The notes under the pieces are model-generated. The model ran no database searches. It was not told where the DNA came from and was given only the letters and a program-made list of their open reading frames with translations. Of a stretch of 6,581 bases of DNA, positions 1-6,431 are shown piece after piece. A program made the position numbers and the translations under genes. This DNA is from Phycisphaerales bacterium UBA966 (GTDB lineage Bacteria; Planctomycetota; Phycisphaerae; Phycisphaerales; SM1A02), in the NCBI GenBank assembly GCA_002292895.1, contig DBCE01000187.1, positions 1 to 6,581 of the forward strand. Reading direction: 5' to 3'. The first letter of the stretch is position 1; each line of letters opens with the position of its first letter.

Positions 1-44
1 GTACGGACTTCCTGAGTAGATCGCCTTTAAGCTTGCCAAACCAC

Positions 45-76
45 GAAAATGGTCCGGGAGGAACGGGACCATTTTC
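45..76. terminator. A-tract/stem/T-tract hairpin upstream of fbaB
   Basis: A perfect 11-base inverted repeat (GAAAATGGTCC at 45-55, GGACCATTTTC at 66-76) encloses a 10-base purine-rich loop. The GC part of the stem is flanked by AAAA on the left and TTTT on the right, the symmetrical form of a bidirectional intrinsic terminator. It lies 32 bases before the aldolase start, so it could end an upstream transcript outside the window, or act as an attenuator or stabilising element in the fbaB leader. The stem has only about six GC-rich pairs, and the T-tract pairs with the A-tract rather than standing free. The structure is directly visible; the terminator role is inferred. Confidence 0.5.
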
Positions 77-108
77 GGTGTGGATTTCGGCGTACCATTC
101 CGCGTTCT

Positions 109-1182
109 ATGGCAAACCTCACTATTGACGTGGTAAAGACGCTGGGCGCTGAGGCTGATGGTCTTCTTTCGCATACTGCGAAGGTTGCCAAGTCCTCGCT
201 GCACCTTCCTGGGCCTGACTTTGTGGACCGGTGCTTCGCGCCCTCGGACCGTAGCCCGCAGGTCATGGGCAGTCTGCAGCGGATCTATGGCCACGGACGC
301 TTGGGTGGAACCGGGTACATGAGCATTCTGCCGGTCGACCAAGGGATTGAGCATTCCGCTGGTGCGAGCTTTGCCAAGAACCCCGCTTACTTTGATGGCG
401 AGAACATCGTGAAGTTGGCAGTGGAGGGCGGCTGCAATGCAGTGGCTAGCACCTTTGGCGTGCTTGCAAGCGTGAGCCGTAAGTATGCGCATCGCATTCC
501 GTTCATGGTGAAGTTGAATCACAACGAACTGCTCACTTACCCAAATGCCGCGCGCGAGATTCCATTCGGCAGCGTCCGCGAGGCGTGGAACCTTGGCGCA
601 TGCGCAGTGGGTGCCACCATCTACTTCGGTAGCGAAGACGCAACCAACGAGATCATGTACGTCTCCGAAATGTTCGAAGAAGCCCACGAATTAGGCATGT
701 GCTGCTTCCTGTGGTGCTACCTGCGCAACGACGCCTTCAAGACGGGCGGCAAGGATTACCACCTGAGTGCAGACCTCACCGGTCAGGCCAATCACCTGGG
801 CGTCACCATCAAGGCGGACGTCATTAAGCAGAAGCTCCCGGAACTCAACGGCGGATACACCGCCATGGGCACCGGCGGTTCCAGCTATGGCAAGTTTGAC
901 AAGCGCATATACAGCGAACTTTCATCCGATCATCCGATCGATCTGTGCCGCTACCAGGTGCTGAATTGCTACGCCGGTCGCGTTGGCCTGATTAACTCCG
1001 GCGGCGCAAGCGGCGAGAACGATCTTGCCGACGCCGTGAAGACCGCCGTCATCAACAAGCGCGCCGGTGGCCAGGGCTTGATCTCCGGTCGCAAGGCATT
1101 CCAGCGCCCGATGCCTGAGGGCGTCAAGATTCTGAACGCCATTCAGGACGTCTACTTGGACACAAAGGTCACGATCGCCTGA
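109..1182 (+). CDS. fbaB: Class I fructose-bisphosphate aldolase (FbaB/DhnA family)
   Basis: A 357-residue cytoplasmic TIM-barrel enzyme that reversibly cleaves fructose 1,6-bisphosphate to dihydroxyacetone phosphate and glyceraldehyde 3-phosphate through a lysine Schiff base. It aligns almost end to end with E. coli FbaB (about 350 residues) as I recall that sequence. Conserved blocks seen are LPVDQGIEHSAGASF (D77-H82), VKLNHNE (K135-E140), GATIYFGSE (168-176), SADLTGQANHL, DVIKQK, NCYAGRVGLINSGG and the C-terminal DVYLDTKVTIA. K240 of VIKQK corresponds to the Schiff-base lysine of E. coli FbaB. The ATG at 109 is chosen because it gives the family N-terminus; the in-frame ATG at 49 lies inside a hairpin and would add 20 atypical residues. 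No Shine-Dalgarno is visible; a TACCAT hexamer at 93-98 is a weak -10 candidate. The loop between NGGY and IYSEL is a few residues longer than in E. coli. The assignment is secure; metabolic direction is not shown by sequence. Confidence 0.97.
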   Translation: MANLTIDVVKTLGAEADGLLSHTAKVAKSSLHLPGPDFVDRCFAPSDRSPQVMGSLQRIYGHGRLGGTGYMSILPVDQGIEHSAGASFAKNPAYFDGENIVKLAVEGGCNAVASTFGVLASVSRKYAHRIPFMVKLNHNELLTYPNAAREIPFGSVREAWNLGACAVGATIYFGSEDATNEIMYVSEMFEEAHELGMCCFLWCYLRNDAFKTGGKDYHLSADLTGQANHLGVTIKADVIKQKLPELNGGYTAMGTGGSSYGKFDKRIYSELSSDHPIDLCRYQVLNCYAGRVGLINSGGASGENDLADAVKTAVINKRAGGQGLISGRKAFQRPMPEGVKILNAIQDVYLDTKVTIA

Positions 1183-1189
1183 GTTGCTC

Positions 1190-1211
1190 GGTGCCAGGCA
1201 CTACTGGCACC
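1190..1211. terminator. Short hairpin after the fbaB stop
   Basis: GGTGCCAG (1190-1197) and CTGGCACC (1204-1211) form a perfect 8-base stem with a 6-base loop, starting 8 bases after the aldolase stop codon and ending 17 bases before the next ATG. No T-run follows, so it is not a canonical intrinsic terminator. It may be a U-tract-less terminator, an mRNA 3'-end stabiliser separating highly expressed fbaB from its downstream neighbour, or an element controlling translation of the next gene. The stem is directly visible; the role is inferred. Confidence 0.4.
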
Positions 1212-1228
1212 TCGTCACCAATTTCCGC

Positions 1229-2797
1229 ATGCCTGCCACCACCCGTTGCCCGCGATGTGCATATGCCCTGACCGGCTTGCCGGGCGCGCCCGCCACGGCG
1301 CATGCATACGGCCAATTCACTGCCGATGAGCGCTGCCCGGAATGCGCGCTGCAGATTCCTGTTGGCGCCCATTGCCTTGTTGGTGGCGCCACCCCCGATG
1401 TTGTGGATGCGTCCGGCTCGCGCTCGCTGATGTCCATTGTTGGCGCCGCCGCACTGCTGATCGGTGGTCCGTGGGCGTGCATCTTGATCGGGGTGGTATT
1501 AGTGGATTTCCTCCGCGGCACCACGCTCAGGGGCGGGATACCGATGAGCGCACTGCAATCATGGACCATTGGCGGCGTGCCATTCGTCCTGGGTATCAGC
1601 TTTACCGCATGGCTTATCTGGCGCACCTGGCGTCGCACCGGAACCGGAACCGACGGCGAACGCGCGGGCGCACGCATGCGGCGCGCGATGGTGGTTCCCG
1701 GCGGCGTGCATCTCTGGTCCGGCGAACCAACGCTCGATGCCAAGGCGCGCAGCCTGGCCGGCGGCGACGTGCGCGACGTGCGCGGTCGAAGGCACATTCC
1801 ACTCTTTCGAAAGAAGGGCGCGGCGGAGACCGGAGCGATCGACTTCGTCACGCCCATCATCCTGTGGTCCGCTGGCGATGTGAAGCGGCAATCGAACATC
1901 ACTGACGGTCGACTGGCGGGCACCATCTGGCTGGTCTTGCCACCCGGCGTGCCCGCCGACGTGATCGCCCGCGACATCGAGCGCACCCTGCGCCAGCCCG
2001 CCGCCGATACGCCCGTTCACGTTGACATCACTAACGGCATGACATCGGTACCGGCGCCGACCGTGCATGGCGATCCGAATCACCTGGCGGTCCCTGAAGC
2101 GGTCACCGCCAGCACACCCGGCGATCGCCCCATCTGCCCGCGCTGTAGTTATGGATTGCCGGTGGATCAGCCAGGCCCGTGGTGGGAGCCACTCCCCGTG
2201 GCCGTCACCTGTCCCGAATGCGGATTGAGCATGCCGGCGGGCGCCGTGGTTGTCAACGGTTGGCAGAATGCATCACAGGCGCAGATCAAGCGGGGCGGAT
2301 TGGGCAAGTGGATCATCATCGGCGGCGCGTTCTTCACGGTATTCCTTGCAGTGTCGATCGTTCTGATTGTCCGGGATATTTCTGCTGTATGGGGCGGCAT
2401 CTTGCAGGTGGCCGCGTTCGTTGGATTTCCGTTTCTGATGGTTGCCGCCATTCGTTGGAACACCGGTGTCATCGCGCGGCCGCGCGTTCGCTTTCAGCAG
2501 GGCACGGAAACGTGGATCGCGGAGCCCGGCCAGTTGCGGATCGTGACGCGCGGCAAGCATGATGCCCGCGAGACAGTGATTCCCGCGCGCGGCATTTCAA
2601 CGGTCACGTTTGGCCAGCACTTCGTCTCTGACAACTCCATACCATTGCAGACTGACAAGTTGAGTATGCGCGGTACAGCAGCGCAGCTTGGTCTTGCTGG
2701 CGAGCGGCACTTGTCGGTGCCGCTCCCCGCGGAAGTGGATCAAGAGAAGGTGGTTGCCAACATCAAGTCGGCGCTGGCGTCTTCCGTGGCAACGTGA
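1229..2797 (+). CDS. Membrane protein with two zinc ribbons, unknown function
   Basis: A 522-residue protein I do not recognise as a named family. It reads as two tandem units. Unit 1 has a four-cysteine ribbon (C7, C10, C36, C39), two membrane segments (about 66-95 and 112-134) and a soluble stretch (about 135-300) with the motif VPGGVHLWSGE (156-166). Unit 2 has another four-cysteine ribbon (C303, C306, C328, C331), two membrane segments (about 358-382 and 387-409) and a C-terminal soluble domain to 522. Both ribbons are CPRC...CPEC and probably bind Zn2+. The ATG at 1229 is preferred because it places the first cysteine six residues in, as in the paralogue at 2804-4279; a TTG at 1184 would extend the frame by 15 residues through a hairpin. 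No Shine-Dalgarno is visible. It follows fbaB on the same strand after 46 bases, so co-transcription is possible. No catalytic motif was seen; a scaffold or sensor role would be speculation. Confidence 0.9.
   Translation: MPATTRCPRCAYALTGLPGAPATAHAYGQFTADERCPECALQIPVGAHCLVGGATPDVVDASGSRSLMSIVGAAALLIGGPWACILIGVVLVDFLRGTTLRGGIPMSALQSWTIGGVPFVLGISFTAWLIWRTWRRTGTGTDGERAGARMRRAMVVPGGVHLWSGEPTLDAKARSLAGGDVRDVRGRRHIPLFRKKGAAETGAIDFVTPIILWSAGDVKRQSNITDGRLAGTIWLVLPPGVPADVIARDIERTLRQPAADTPVHVDITNGMTSVPAPTVHGDPNHLAVPEAVTASTPGDRPICPRCSYGLPVDQPGPWWEPLPVAVTCPECGLSMPAGAVVVNGWQNASQAQIKRGGLGKWIIIGGAFFTVFLAVSIVLIVRDISAVWGGILQVAAFVGFPFLMVAAIRWNTGVIARPRVRFQQGTETWIAEPGQLRIVTRGKHDARETVIPARGISTVTFGQHFVSDNSIPLQTDKLSMRGTAAQLGLAGERHLSVPLPAEVDQEKVVANIKSALASSVAT
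1316..1368 (+). repeat. Left arm of inverted paralogue repeat
   Basis: This stretch, encoding FTADERCPECALQIPVGA in the first ribbon, matches the reverse complement of 4155-4207 at 43 of 53 positions by hand count without gaps. It marks the best-preserved DNA shared by the two paralogous membrane-protein genes, which lie in opposite orientation about 2.8 kb apart. Part of the match reflects protein constraint, but several third positions are also kept. It is a remnant of gene duplication and not a mobile-element terminus. Confidence 0.7.
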
Positions 2798-2803
2798 ACG
2801 GAC

Positions 2804-4279
2804 TTACGCGCCGTGCTGATCGCCGCGCGCATCGCCACGCTCGCCCCCACCTCCACCCCAAACGCGCTCGCGGATCCGCTGCGCTAACGCCTCCGCGCCG
2901 CCCTCTGGAATCGCGTTCAGCGTGATGCTTGCCAATTCCCTTCGGACTTGGTCGGATGCAATCAATCGCATGCGACCGTTCTTCGGGCTCGGACCAATCG
3001 CGGCAATGTGCCCAGCCGGAATGTCGCGCGTGAACTCTGCCGTTGGCTTGGCTTTGATCGTGAAGTGCTGCTCTGTCACGCGGATTCCATGCGGACCGAC
3101 GTCCCACCGGCACAGCGCCAACTCGCGACGGGCTGCGCGGCGGATCAGCCATATGGTGAGCGCGAGCATGATGGCGAACACCACCCAGCTCATGCCGCCA
3201 AACCAGATCAGCCAAGGCACACCCGCGTTCGCGCCGCTCTGCCAACGTCCAACCGCTGTGATCGTCGATATCACCCCCCCGGCGAACGACAACATCAGCG
3301 GGATGCAGAACAGCATGACGATCTCCACCCGCGGCGCCGGCCACGCCTGTTGTGCATAGAGCGATCCCTCAACCGCCAGCGGCGACACGCCAGCGTGGCC
3401 ATCGGTCGCATCTGCCACTGCGGCCCCATCATCACTTTCCGTTTCAGCCATACCGATCGTCCGCCGGATCGATCGCGCGATCGCGTCGGCGGCGTCGAGC
3501 ACCGCCCTTGTCCGGTCACGGCCGGGTTGGCCGGGCTCACCCTTGGTATCGAGATAGATCATCACCGTGTGCATGTCCGCCCGCCGCCCGGTGGCGTCAC
3601 GGAGCCAAACACTCGCCATCAACTGTGCCACCGCACGATCGTCGCTACGCCAGCGGTTCCCACGGTCTTGCGGGCTGTACACGCGGATGTTGCGAATATC
3701 GGCGGCCTCGTGCCGCACATGCCCCGACAGGCGCGATTGCAGCCACGACACCTTGGATTTAGCACCGTCGGTTGACGCGCCGACTTTCGCACCGCCGCCC
3801 ATCGATCGCACGCTGGCGTCCGTCGTCTCGCCGCTAAACACCTCGAGCGCTCCCGGTACGCAAAGCCAGCGCGTATCCCAAGACGCCGGTGCTCTCCCGT
3901 CACTGCCTTCGACCGGCGTCCACTTCCGCCACGCCCCCCAGATGATGAAGCCAAATCCCACCAAAGACAGTGCACGTATCGCGTTCCACACGGTGAATCC
4001 TGCGACGCCTTGCTGAACGAGTGCAGCCACACCTTGAAATCCGATCACCAGGCAGTACCCGGATGGCGCGAGCGCAAGCAGAATCTGCCGCATCCGCCGC
4101 CGATTCGTCAGCGGCTGCGCGCCAGCTTCGGTGGAACTGCCCACCAAGATCCGTGCGCCCTTAGGAATCTCGAACGCGCACTCCGGGCAGCGCACATCCG
4201 CCGTGAACTCACCGAGCTGATCTGCTGGCACCCCCGGCAGGGGACCAAGCGCGTAGTGACAGCGCAGGCAGTAGTGCAT
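2804..4279 (-). CDS. Membrane protein with one zinc ribbon, paralogue of 1229-2797
   Basis: A 491-residue protein of unknown function. The N-terminus carries a four-cysteine ribbon (C4, C7, C31, C34), followed by two likely membrane segments (about 65-93 and 96-118), a soluble region (about 120-315) with VPGALEVFSGE (141-151), two more membrane segments (about 317-340 and 352-379), a C-terminal soluble domain and a Gly/Arg/Asp-rich tail (475-491). It shares order and motifs with the 522-residue neighbour: EFTADVRCPEC versus QFTADERCPEC, VPG-x4-SGE, and a C-terminal region ending in an amphipathic stretch. It lacks the second, mid-protein ribbon; a longer hydrophilic linker (about 275-315) sits there. 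The ATG at 4279 is three codons before the first cysteine and 18 bases after the ATPase stop, with no Shine-Dalgarno, so it is probably co-transcribed with the ATPase. The stop lies 6 bases from the stop of the convergent paralogue. Function is not predictable from what I see. Confidence 0.9.
   Translation of the reverse strand: MHYCLRCHYALGPLPGVPADQLGEFTADVRCPECAFEIPKGARILVGSSTEAGAQPLTNRRRMRQILLALAPSGYCLVIGFQGVAALVQQGVAGFTVWNAIRALSLVGFGFIIWGAWRKWTPVEGSDGRAPASWDTRWLCVPGALEVFSGETTDASVRSMGGGAKVGASTDGAKSKVSWLQSRLSGHVRHEAADIRNIRVYSPQDRGNRWRSDDRAVAQLMASVWLRDATGRRADMHTVMIYLDTKGEPGQPGRDRTRAVLDAADAIARSIRRTIGMAETESDDGAAVADATDGHAGVSPLAVEGSLYAQQAWPAPRVEIVMLFCIPLMLSFAGGVISTITAVGRWQSGANAGVPWLIWFGGMSWVVFAIMLALTIWLIRRAARRELALCRWDVGPHGIRVTEQHFTIKAKPTAEFTRDIPAGHIAAIGPSPKNGRMRLIASDQVRRELASITLNAIPEGGAEALAQRIRERVWGGGGGERGDARGDQHGA
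4155..4207 (-). repeat. Right arm of inverted paralogue repeat
   Basis: The reverse complement of this stretch matches 1316-1368 at 43 of 53 positions by hand count. It encodes FTADVRCPECAFEIPKGA, the second half of the N-terminal ribbon. The two arms bracket both ribbon genes, so recombination between them would invert the segment, although the arms are short and diverged. Confidence 0.7.
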
Positions 4280-4297
4280 CGTGCCATCGTAATGGGA

Positions 4298-6346
4298 TTA
4301 CTGCTTCTGCGCCGCCCGCACCGGCTTGACCACCGTCATCGCGTCCTGCGTCCGGCGCATTTCCTCCGCCGCAGCGAAATCCTCGCCGAAACGCACCAAG
4401 CGCAAGCTGTTGGCAATTACAAACACATACGCCGTCGCCTGATAGAACGGGGTCACCCAAATATCAATGCGACCAGTTGCCGCAAGCGCCAAGCCAACCA
4501 GCGCCAGCAGCAGACTTGCGCCAATGTTCATCGCCACAATGCCCTTGGCCTTGCGCGCCAGTTCCAACAAGAACGGAATGCTGCGCAGATCATCATTCAT
4601 CAGCGCAACGCCGGCGCTGTTGGTTGCAATATCACTACCGGAAAGACCCATGGCAACGCCAACATCCGCGCTTGCCAACATCGGGCCGTCATTGATTCCG
4701 TCGCCCACTACCAGCGTGCGATTTCCCTTGCGAATCAGGTACTTCAATTCCTCATGCTTCTCCTCAGGCAAGCACTCAGCTTCAATTGCATCGACGCCCA
4801 CGGCTTCGCCCACGCGCTTTGCAACACTCAGGCGGTCGCCCGTGAACATCACCACGCGGCGCACTCCAAGACGGCGCAGTTCAGCCACCGTCTCCGCCGC
4901 GTTACGACGCAACTTGTCCTCAAGACCAACCGCACCCAAATAGCGATCGCCGAGCATCACGTGCACACCGCTCATGCCTTCAAGCTTCTCTTCAACTGAT
5001 TTCACCTGCGCCGCAGCGCCGGCGTTCAATTCGGCAATCCACATACCGCGCCCAGCAAACACCATGCCTGCTGGCGTTGATGCCTGCACGCCGCGACCAG
5101 GAATTTCCTTGTAGTCACTGACGGCAATCGGTGCAATGCGTGCGCGCACCGCGGTGTCCATGATGCTGCGCGCGAGCGGGTGATTGGAACTCTGCTCAGC
5201 ATCCGCAGCCGCTTGCAACAACGCAGCGCCGTCCGCACCTTCAGCAGGTACCAAGCGACTCACTGCAAACTTGCCCGTGGTCAGCGTGCCCGTCTTGTCC
5301 ATCACCACGGTGTCAACAGACCCAGCAGCCTCAAGCGTGCTCGTCTGCTTCACCATGATTCCTAAGCGCGCCGCAGCAGCAAACGCCGCAACCATGGCCG
5401 TTGGATATGCAATCAGAAGCGCGCCCGGCGTAGTCACCACCAGCACAGTAATCGCACGCACCGCAGCGGCATCGCGCGTTGCCTGATCAGCACTCTTTGA
5501 AGTGAAGAACCACACTAGCCCGGCCACCATCAGCACCACCGGAACGTAATAGTTGGAAAGCTTCTCAATAAGTTCCTGCCGCGCAGTCTTGGACTTCTCC
5601 GCCTCGCGAATCAGATTCTCAACCTTACCGATGGTGGTCTCGCCAGCAACAGCAGTCACATTGATATCAATCTGACCGGTGATGTTCGTGGTACCTGCAT
5701 ACACCTGCGTTCCAGGCAGCGCTTCCACCGGCACACTTTCACCAGTCAACGAAGCCTGATTGATCGAAGTACTGCCAACCGTCACCACGCCGTCAGCCGG
5801 CAGATTCTCGCCGGGGCGCACGCGCACCGTCATGCCAACGCGCACCTGCGCAAGCGGCATCTGTCGCTCCGTGCCATCAGCACCCACCGCGCGCGCCTCA
5901 CCAGGTGTGAGTTCCACCAGCTCGCGGATCGCCCGTTGTGCGCCCCACGCAGTGCGGCTCAGAATCAGTTCTGCAAGCCACAAGAAGAACGCAAGGAATC
6001 CGGCTTGCAGGAAGAAGTTGTTTGCCATGGCGGCAAGCACGGCCAAACTTGCCAACGCGTTGCCACTGGGGCGGCCTTCGCGCAGTTCGCGCACCGCGCC
6101 AGTGAAGAGCGGGGTGGCAACAATGATGGCGCCAATAGCCGCTGGGATCTGTGTGACATTCTCAGCAAAGTCAAAGAGCGAACGCCCAAGCCATGACACC
6201 AACAGCAACATGCCACCCGAGAGTGCCACAACCAATCGTCGTTCAAGTTGGCTGCCACCAGAGGCAAGCGCCTCGGCAGCGGAGGGGCGTCGGGGCTGCT
6301 GGTCAGCGGAATTCAAGCCAGCAAGAGGCGCAGGTGCAGTGCTCAT
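4298..6346 (-). CDS. P1B-like P-type cation ATPase with atypical TPG membrane motif
   Basis: A 682-residue ATP-driven ion pump. Catalytic motifs are complete: actuator TGES (201-204, in the ZntA-like context NQASLTGESVPVE), phosphorylation site DKTGT with Asp350, HP motif SSNHPLA (H389-P390) in the nucleotide domain, TGD (502-504), and GDGINDGP (548-555). About eight membrane helices are visible: four before the actuator domain (roughly 37-60, 63-85, 96-113, 115-131), two before Asp350 (265-282, 297-325) and two at the end (605-625, 633-652), which is P1B topology. The ion-binding helix reads VVTTPGALLIAYPTA: TPG (306-308) replaces the usual CPC, CPH, SPC or TPC. There is no N-terminal HMA domain or His-rich segment, and the only cysteine is C525 in the phosphorylation domain. 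The last helix (FYQATAYVFVIANSLRL) keeps NxLRL but not the usual P1B-2 Asp or P1B-4 HEGGT ligands. Cargo is therefore unassigned, and export of a thiol-ligated metal seems unlikely. It is not KdpB, whose signature is TTIGGLL. The gene is visibly less GC-rich in places than the ribbon genes. Confidence 0.93.
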   Translation of the reverse strand: MSTAPAPLAGLNSADQQPRRPSAAEALASGGSQLERRLVVALSGGMLLLVSWLGRSLFDFAENVTQIPAAIGAIIVATPLFTGAVRELREGRPSGNALASLAVLAAMANNFFLQAGFLAFFLWLAELILSRTAWGAQRAIRELVELTPGEARAVGADGTERQMPLAQVRVGMTVRVRPGENLPADGVVTVGSTSINQASLTGESVPVEALPGTQVYAGTTNITGQIDINVTAVAGETTIGKVENLIREAEKSKTARQELIEKLSNYYVPVVLMVAGLVWFFTSKSADQATRDAAAVRAITVLVVTTPGALLIAYPTAMVAAFAAAARLGIMVKQTSTLEAAGSVDTVVMDKTGTLTTGKFAVSRLVPAEGADGAALLQAAADAEQSSNHPLARSIMDTAVRARIAPIAVSDYKEIPGRGVQASTPAGMVFAGRGMWIAELNAGAAAQVKSVEEKLEGMSGVHVMLGDRYLGAVGLEDKLRRNAAETVAELRRLGVRRVVMFTGDRLSVAKRVGEAVGVDAIEAECLPEEKHEELKYLIRKGNRTLVVGDGINDGPMLASADVGVAMGLSGSDIATNSAGVALMNDDLRSIPFLLELARKAKGIVAMNIGASLLLALVGLALAATGRIDIWVTPFYQATAYVFVIANSLRLVRFGEDFAAAEEMRRTQDAMTVVKPVRAAQKQ
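5423..5431 (-). other. TPG tripeptide codons in the ATPase ion-binding helix
   Basis: The codons ACG CCG GGC encode Thr306, Pro307 and Gly308, where P1B ATPases normally carry at least one cysteine or serine next to the invariant proline (CPC, CPH, SPC, TPC). The proline and the following ALLIAxPTAxVAA-like context are conserved, so the alignment is not in doubt. Changing TPG to the known TPC would need one base change (GGC to TGC), but the absence of other membrane cysteines argues for a real subfamily trait and against a point error. Confidence 0.85.
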
Positions 6347-6353
6347 GAAGGGA

Positions 6354-6384
6354 ATAGTACGCCGCCACCGCCCGGTTGGGTCAA
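6354..6384 (-). promoter_or_regulatory. Candidate promoter giving a leaderless ATPase transcript
   Basis: On the minus strand TTGACC (6384-6379) matches the sigma-70 -35 consensus at 5 of 6 positions, and TACTAT (6359-6354) matches the -10 at 4 of 6, with a 19-base spacer that is longer than ideal. The -10 hexamer ends 7 bases before the ATG at 6346, so transcription would begin at or next to the A of the start codon. That fits the absence of a Shine-Dalgarno sequence. It is the only candidate promoter with a near-consensus -35 hexamer that I found, but a match of this quality can occur by chance. Confidence 0.33.
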
Positions 6385-6411
6385 TGCTGCAACCAGCCCA
6401 TCACGCCACAT

Positions 6412-6426
6412 ATTTCAGGCTGAAAT
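6412..6426. promoter_or_regulatory. 15-bp palindrome between gpsA and the ATPase gene
   Basis: ATTTCAG-G-CTGAAAT is a perfect 7-base dyad around one central base. It starts 5 bases after the gpsA stop and lies upstream of the candidate ATPase promoter. As DNA it has the form of a dimeric repressor or activator site; as RNA it would give a 6-base stem with a 3-base loop and no U-tract, a weak terminator for gpsA. It is AT-rich compared with its surroundings. No second copy was noticed in the window, so the role is open. Confidence 0.35.
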
Positions 6427-6431
6427 CGCGC

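Noticed and set aside
49..108. Upstream ATG extension of fbaB
   Set aside because: The ATG falls inside a hairpin and would add 20 Arg-rich residues not present in FbaB homologues; the ATG at 109 gives the family N-terminus.
1..108. Possible tail or head of a gene at the left edge
   Set aside because: A plus-strand frame is open for about 40 codons but carries no recognisable motif, and the minus-strand frames have no start codon or family match, so no gene is supported.
1232..1368. Ribbon protein as a transposase or ribosomal zinc ribbon
   Set aside because: The CPRC...CPEC ribbon is followed by membrane helices and not by a DDE or ribosomal domain, and there are no target-site repeats or insertion-sequence ends.
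1201..1986. Minus-strand open frame of 261 codons
   Set aside because: It is antisense to the ribbon gene at 1229-2797 and has low-complexity Arg/Pro/Ser composition; the plus-strand frame has cysteine ribbons, membrane helices and a paralogue.
3470..3483. Perfect 14-bp palindrome CGATCGCGCGATCG
   Set aside because: It lies inside the coding sequence of the 491-residue protein (codons around IARSIRR), is made of GATC/CGCG words common in GC-rich coding DNA, and has no second copy noticed nearby.
2948..3775. Plus-strand open frame of 275 codons
   Set aside because: It is antisense to the 491-residue ribbon protein, with Arg/His/Pro-rich composition and no recognisable domain.
4010..4999. Plus-strand open frame of 329 codons
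   Set aside because: It lies antisense to the ATPase and ribbon genes, and its translation is rich in His, Gln, Arg and Asn without any motif, the usual look of a shadow frame in GC-rich DNA.
4298..6346. KdpB (potassium pump) identity for the ATPase
   Set aside because: KdpB has TTIGGLL in the ion helix and a different actuator context; this protein has the HP motif, NQASLTGES and ALLIAxPTAxVAA of P1B pumps, and no kdpA or kdpC is nearby.
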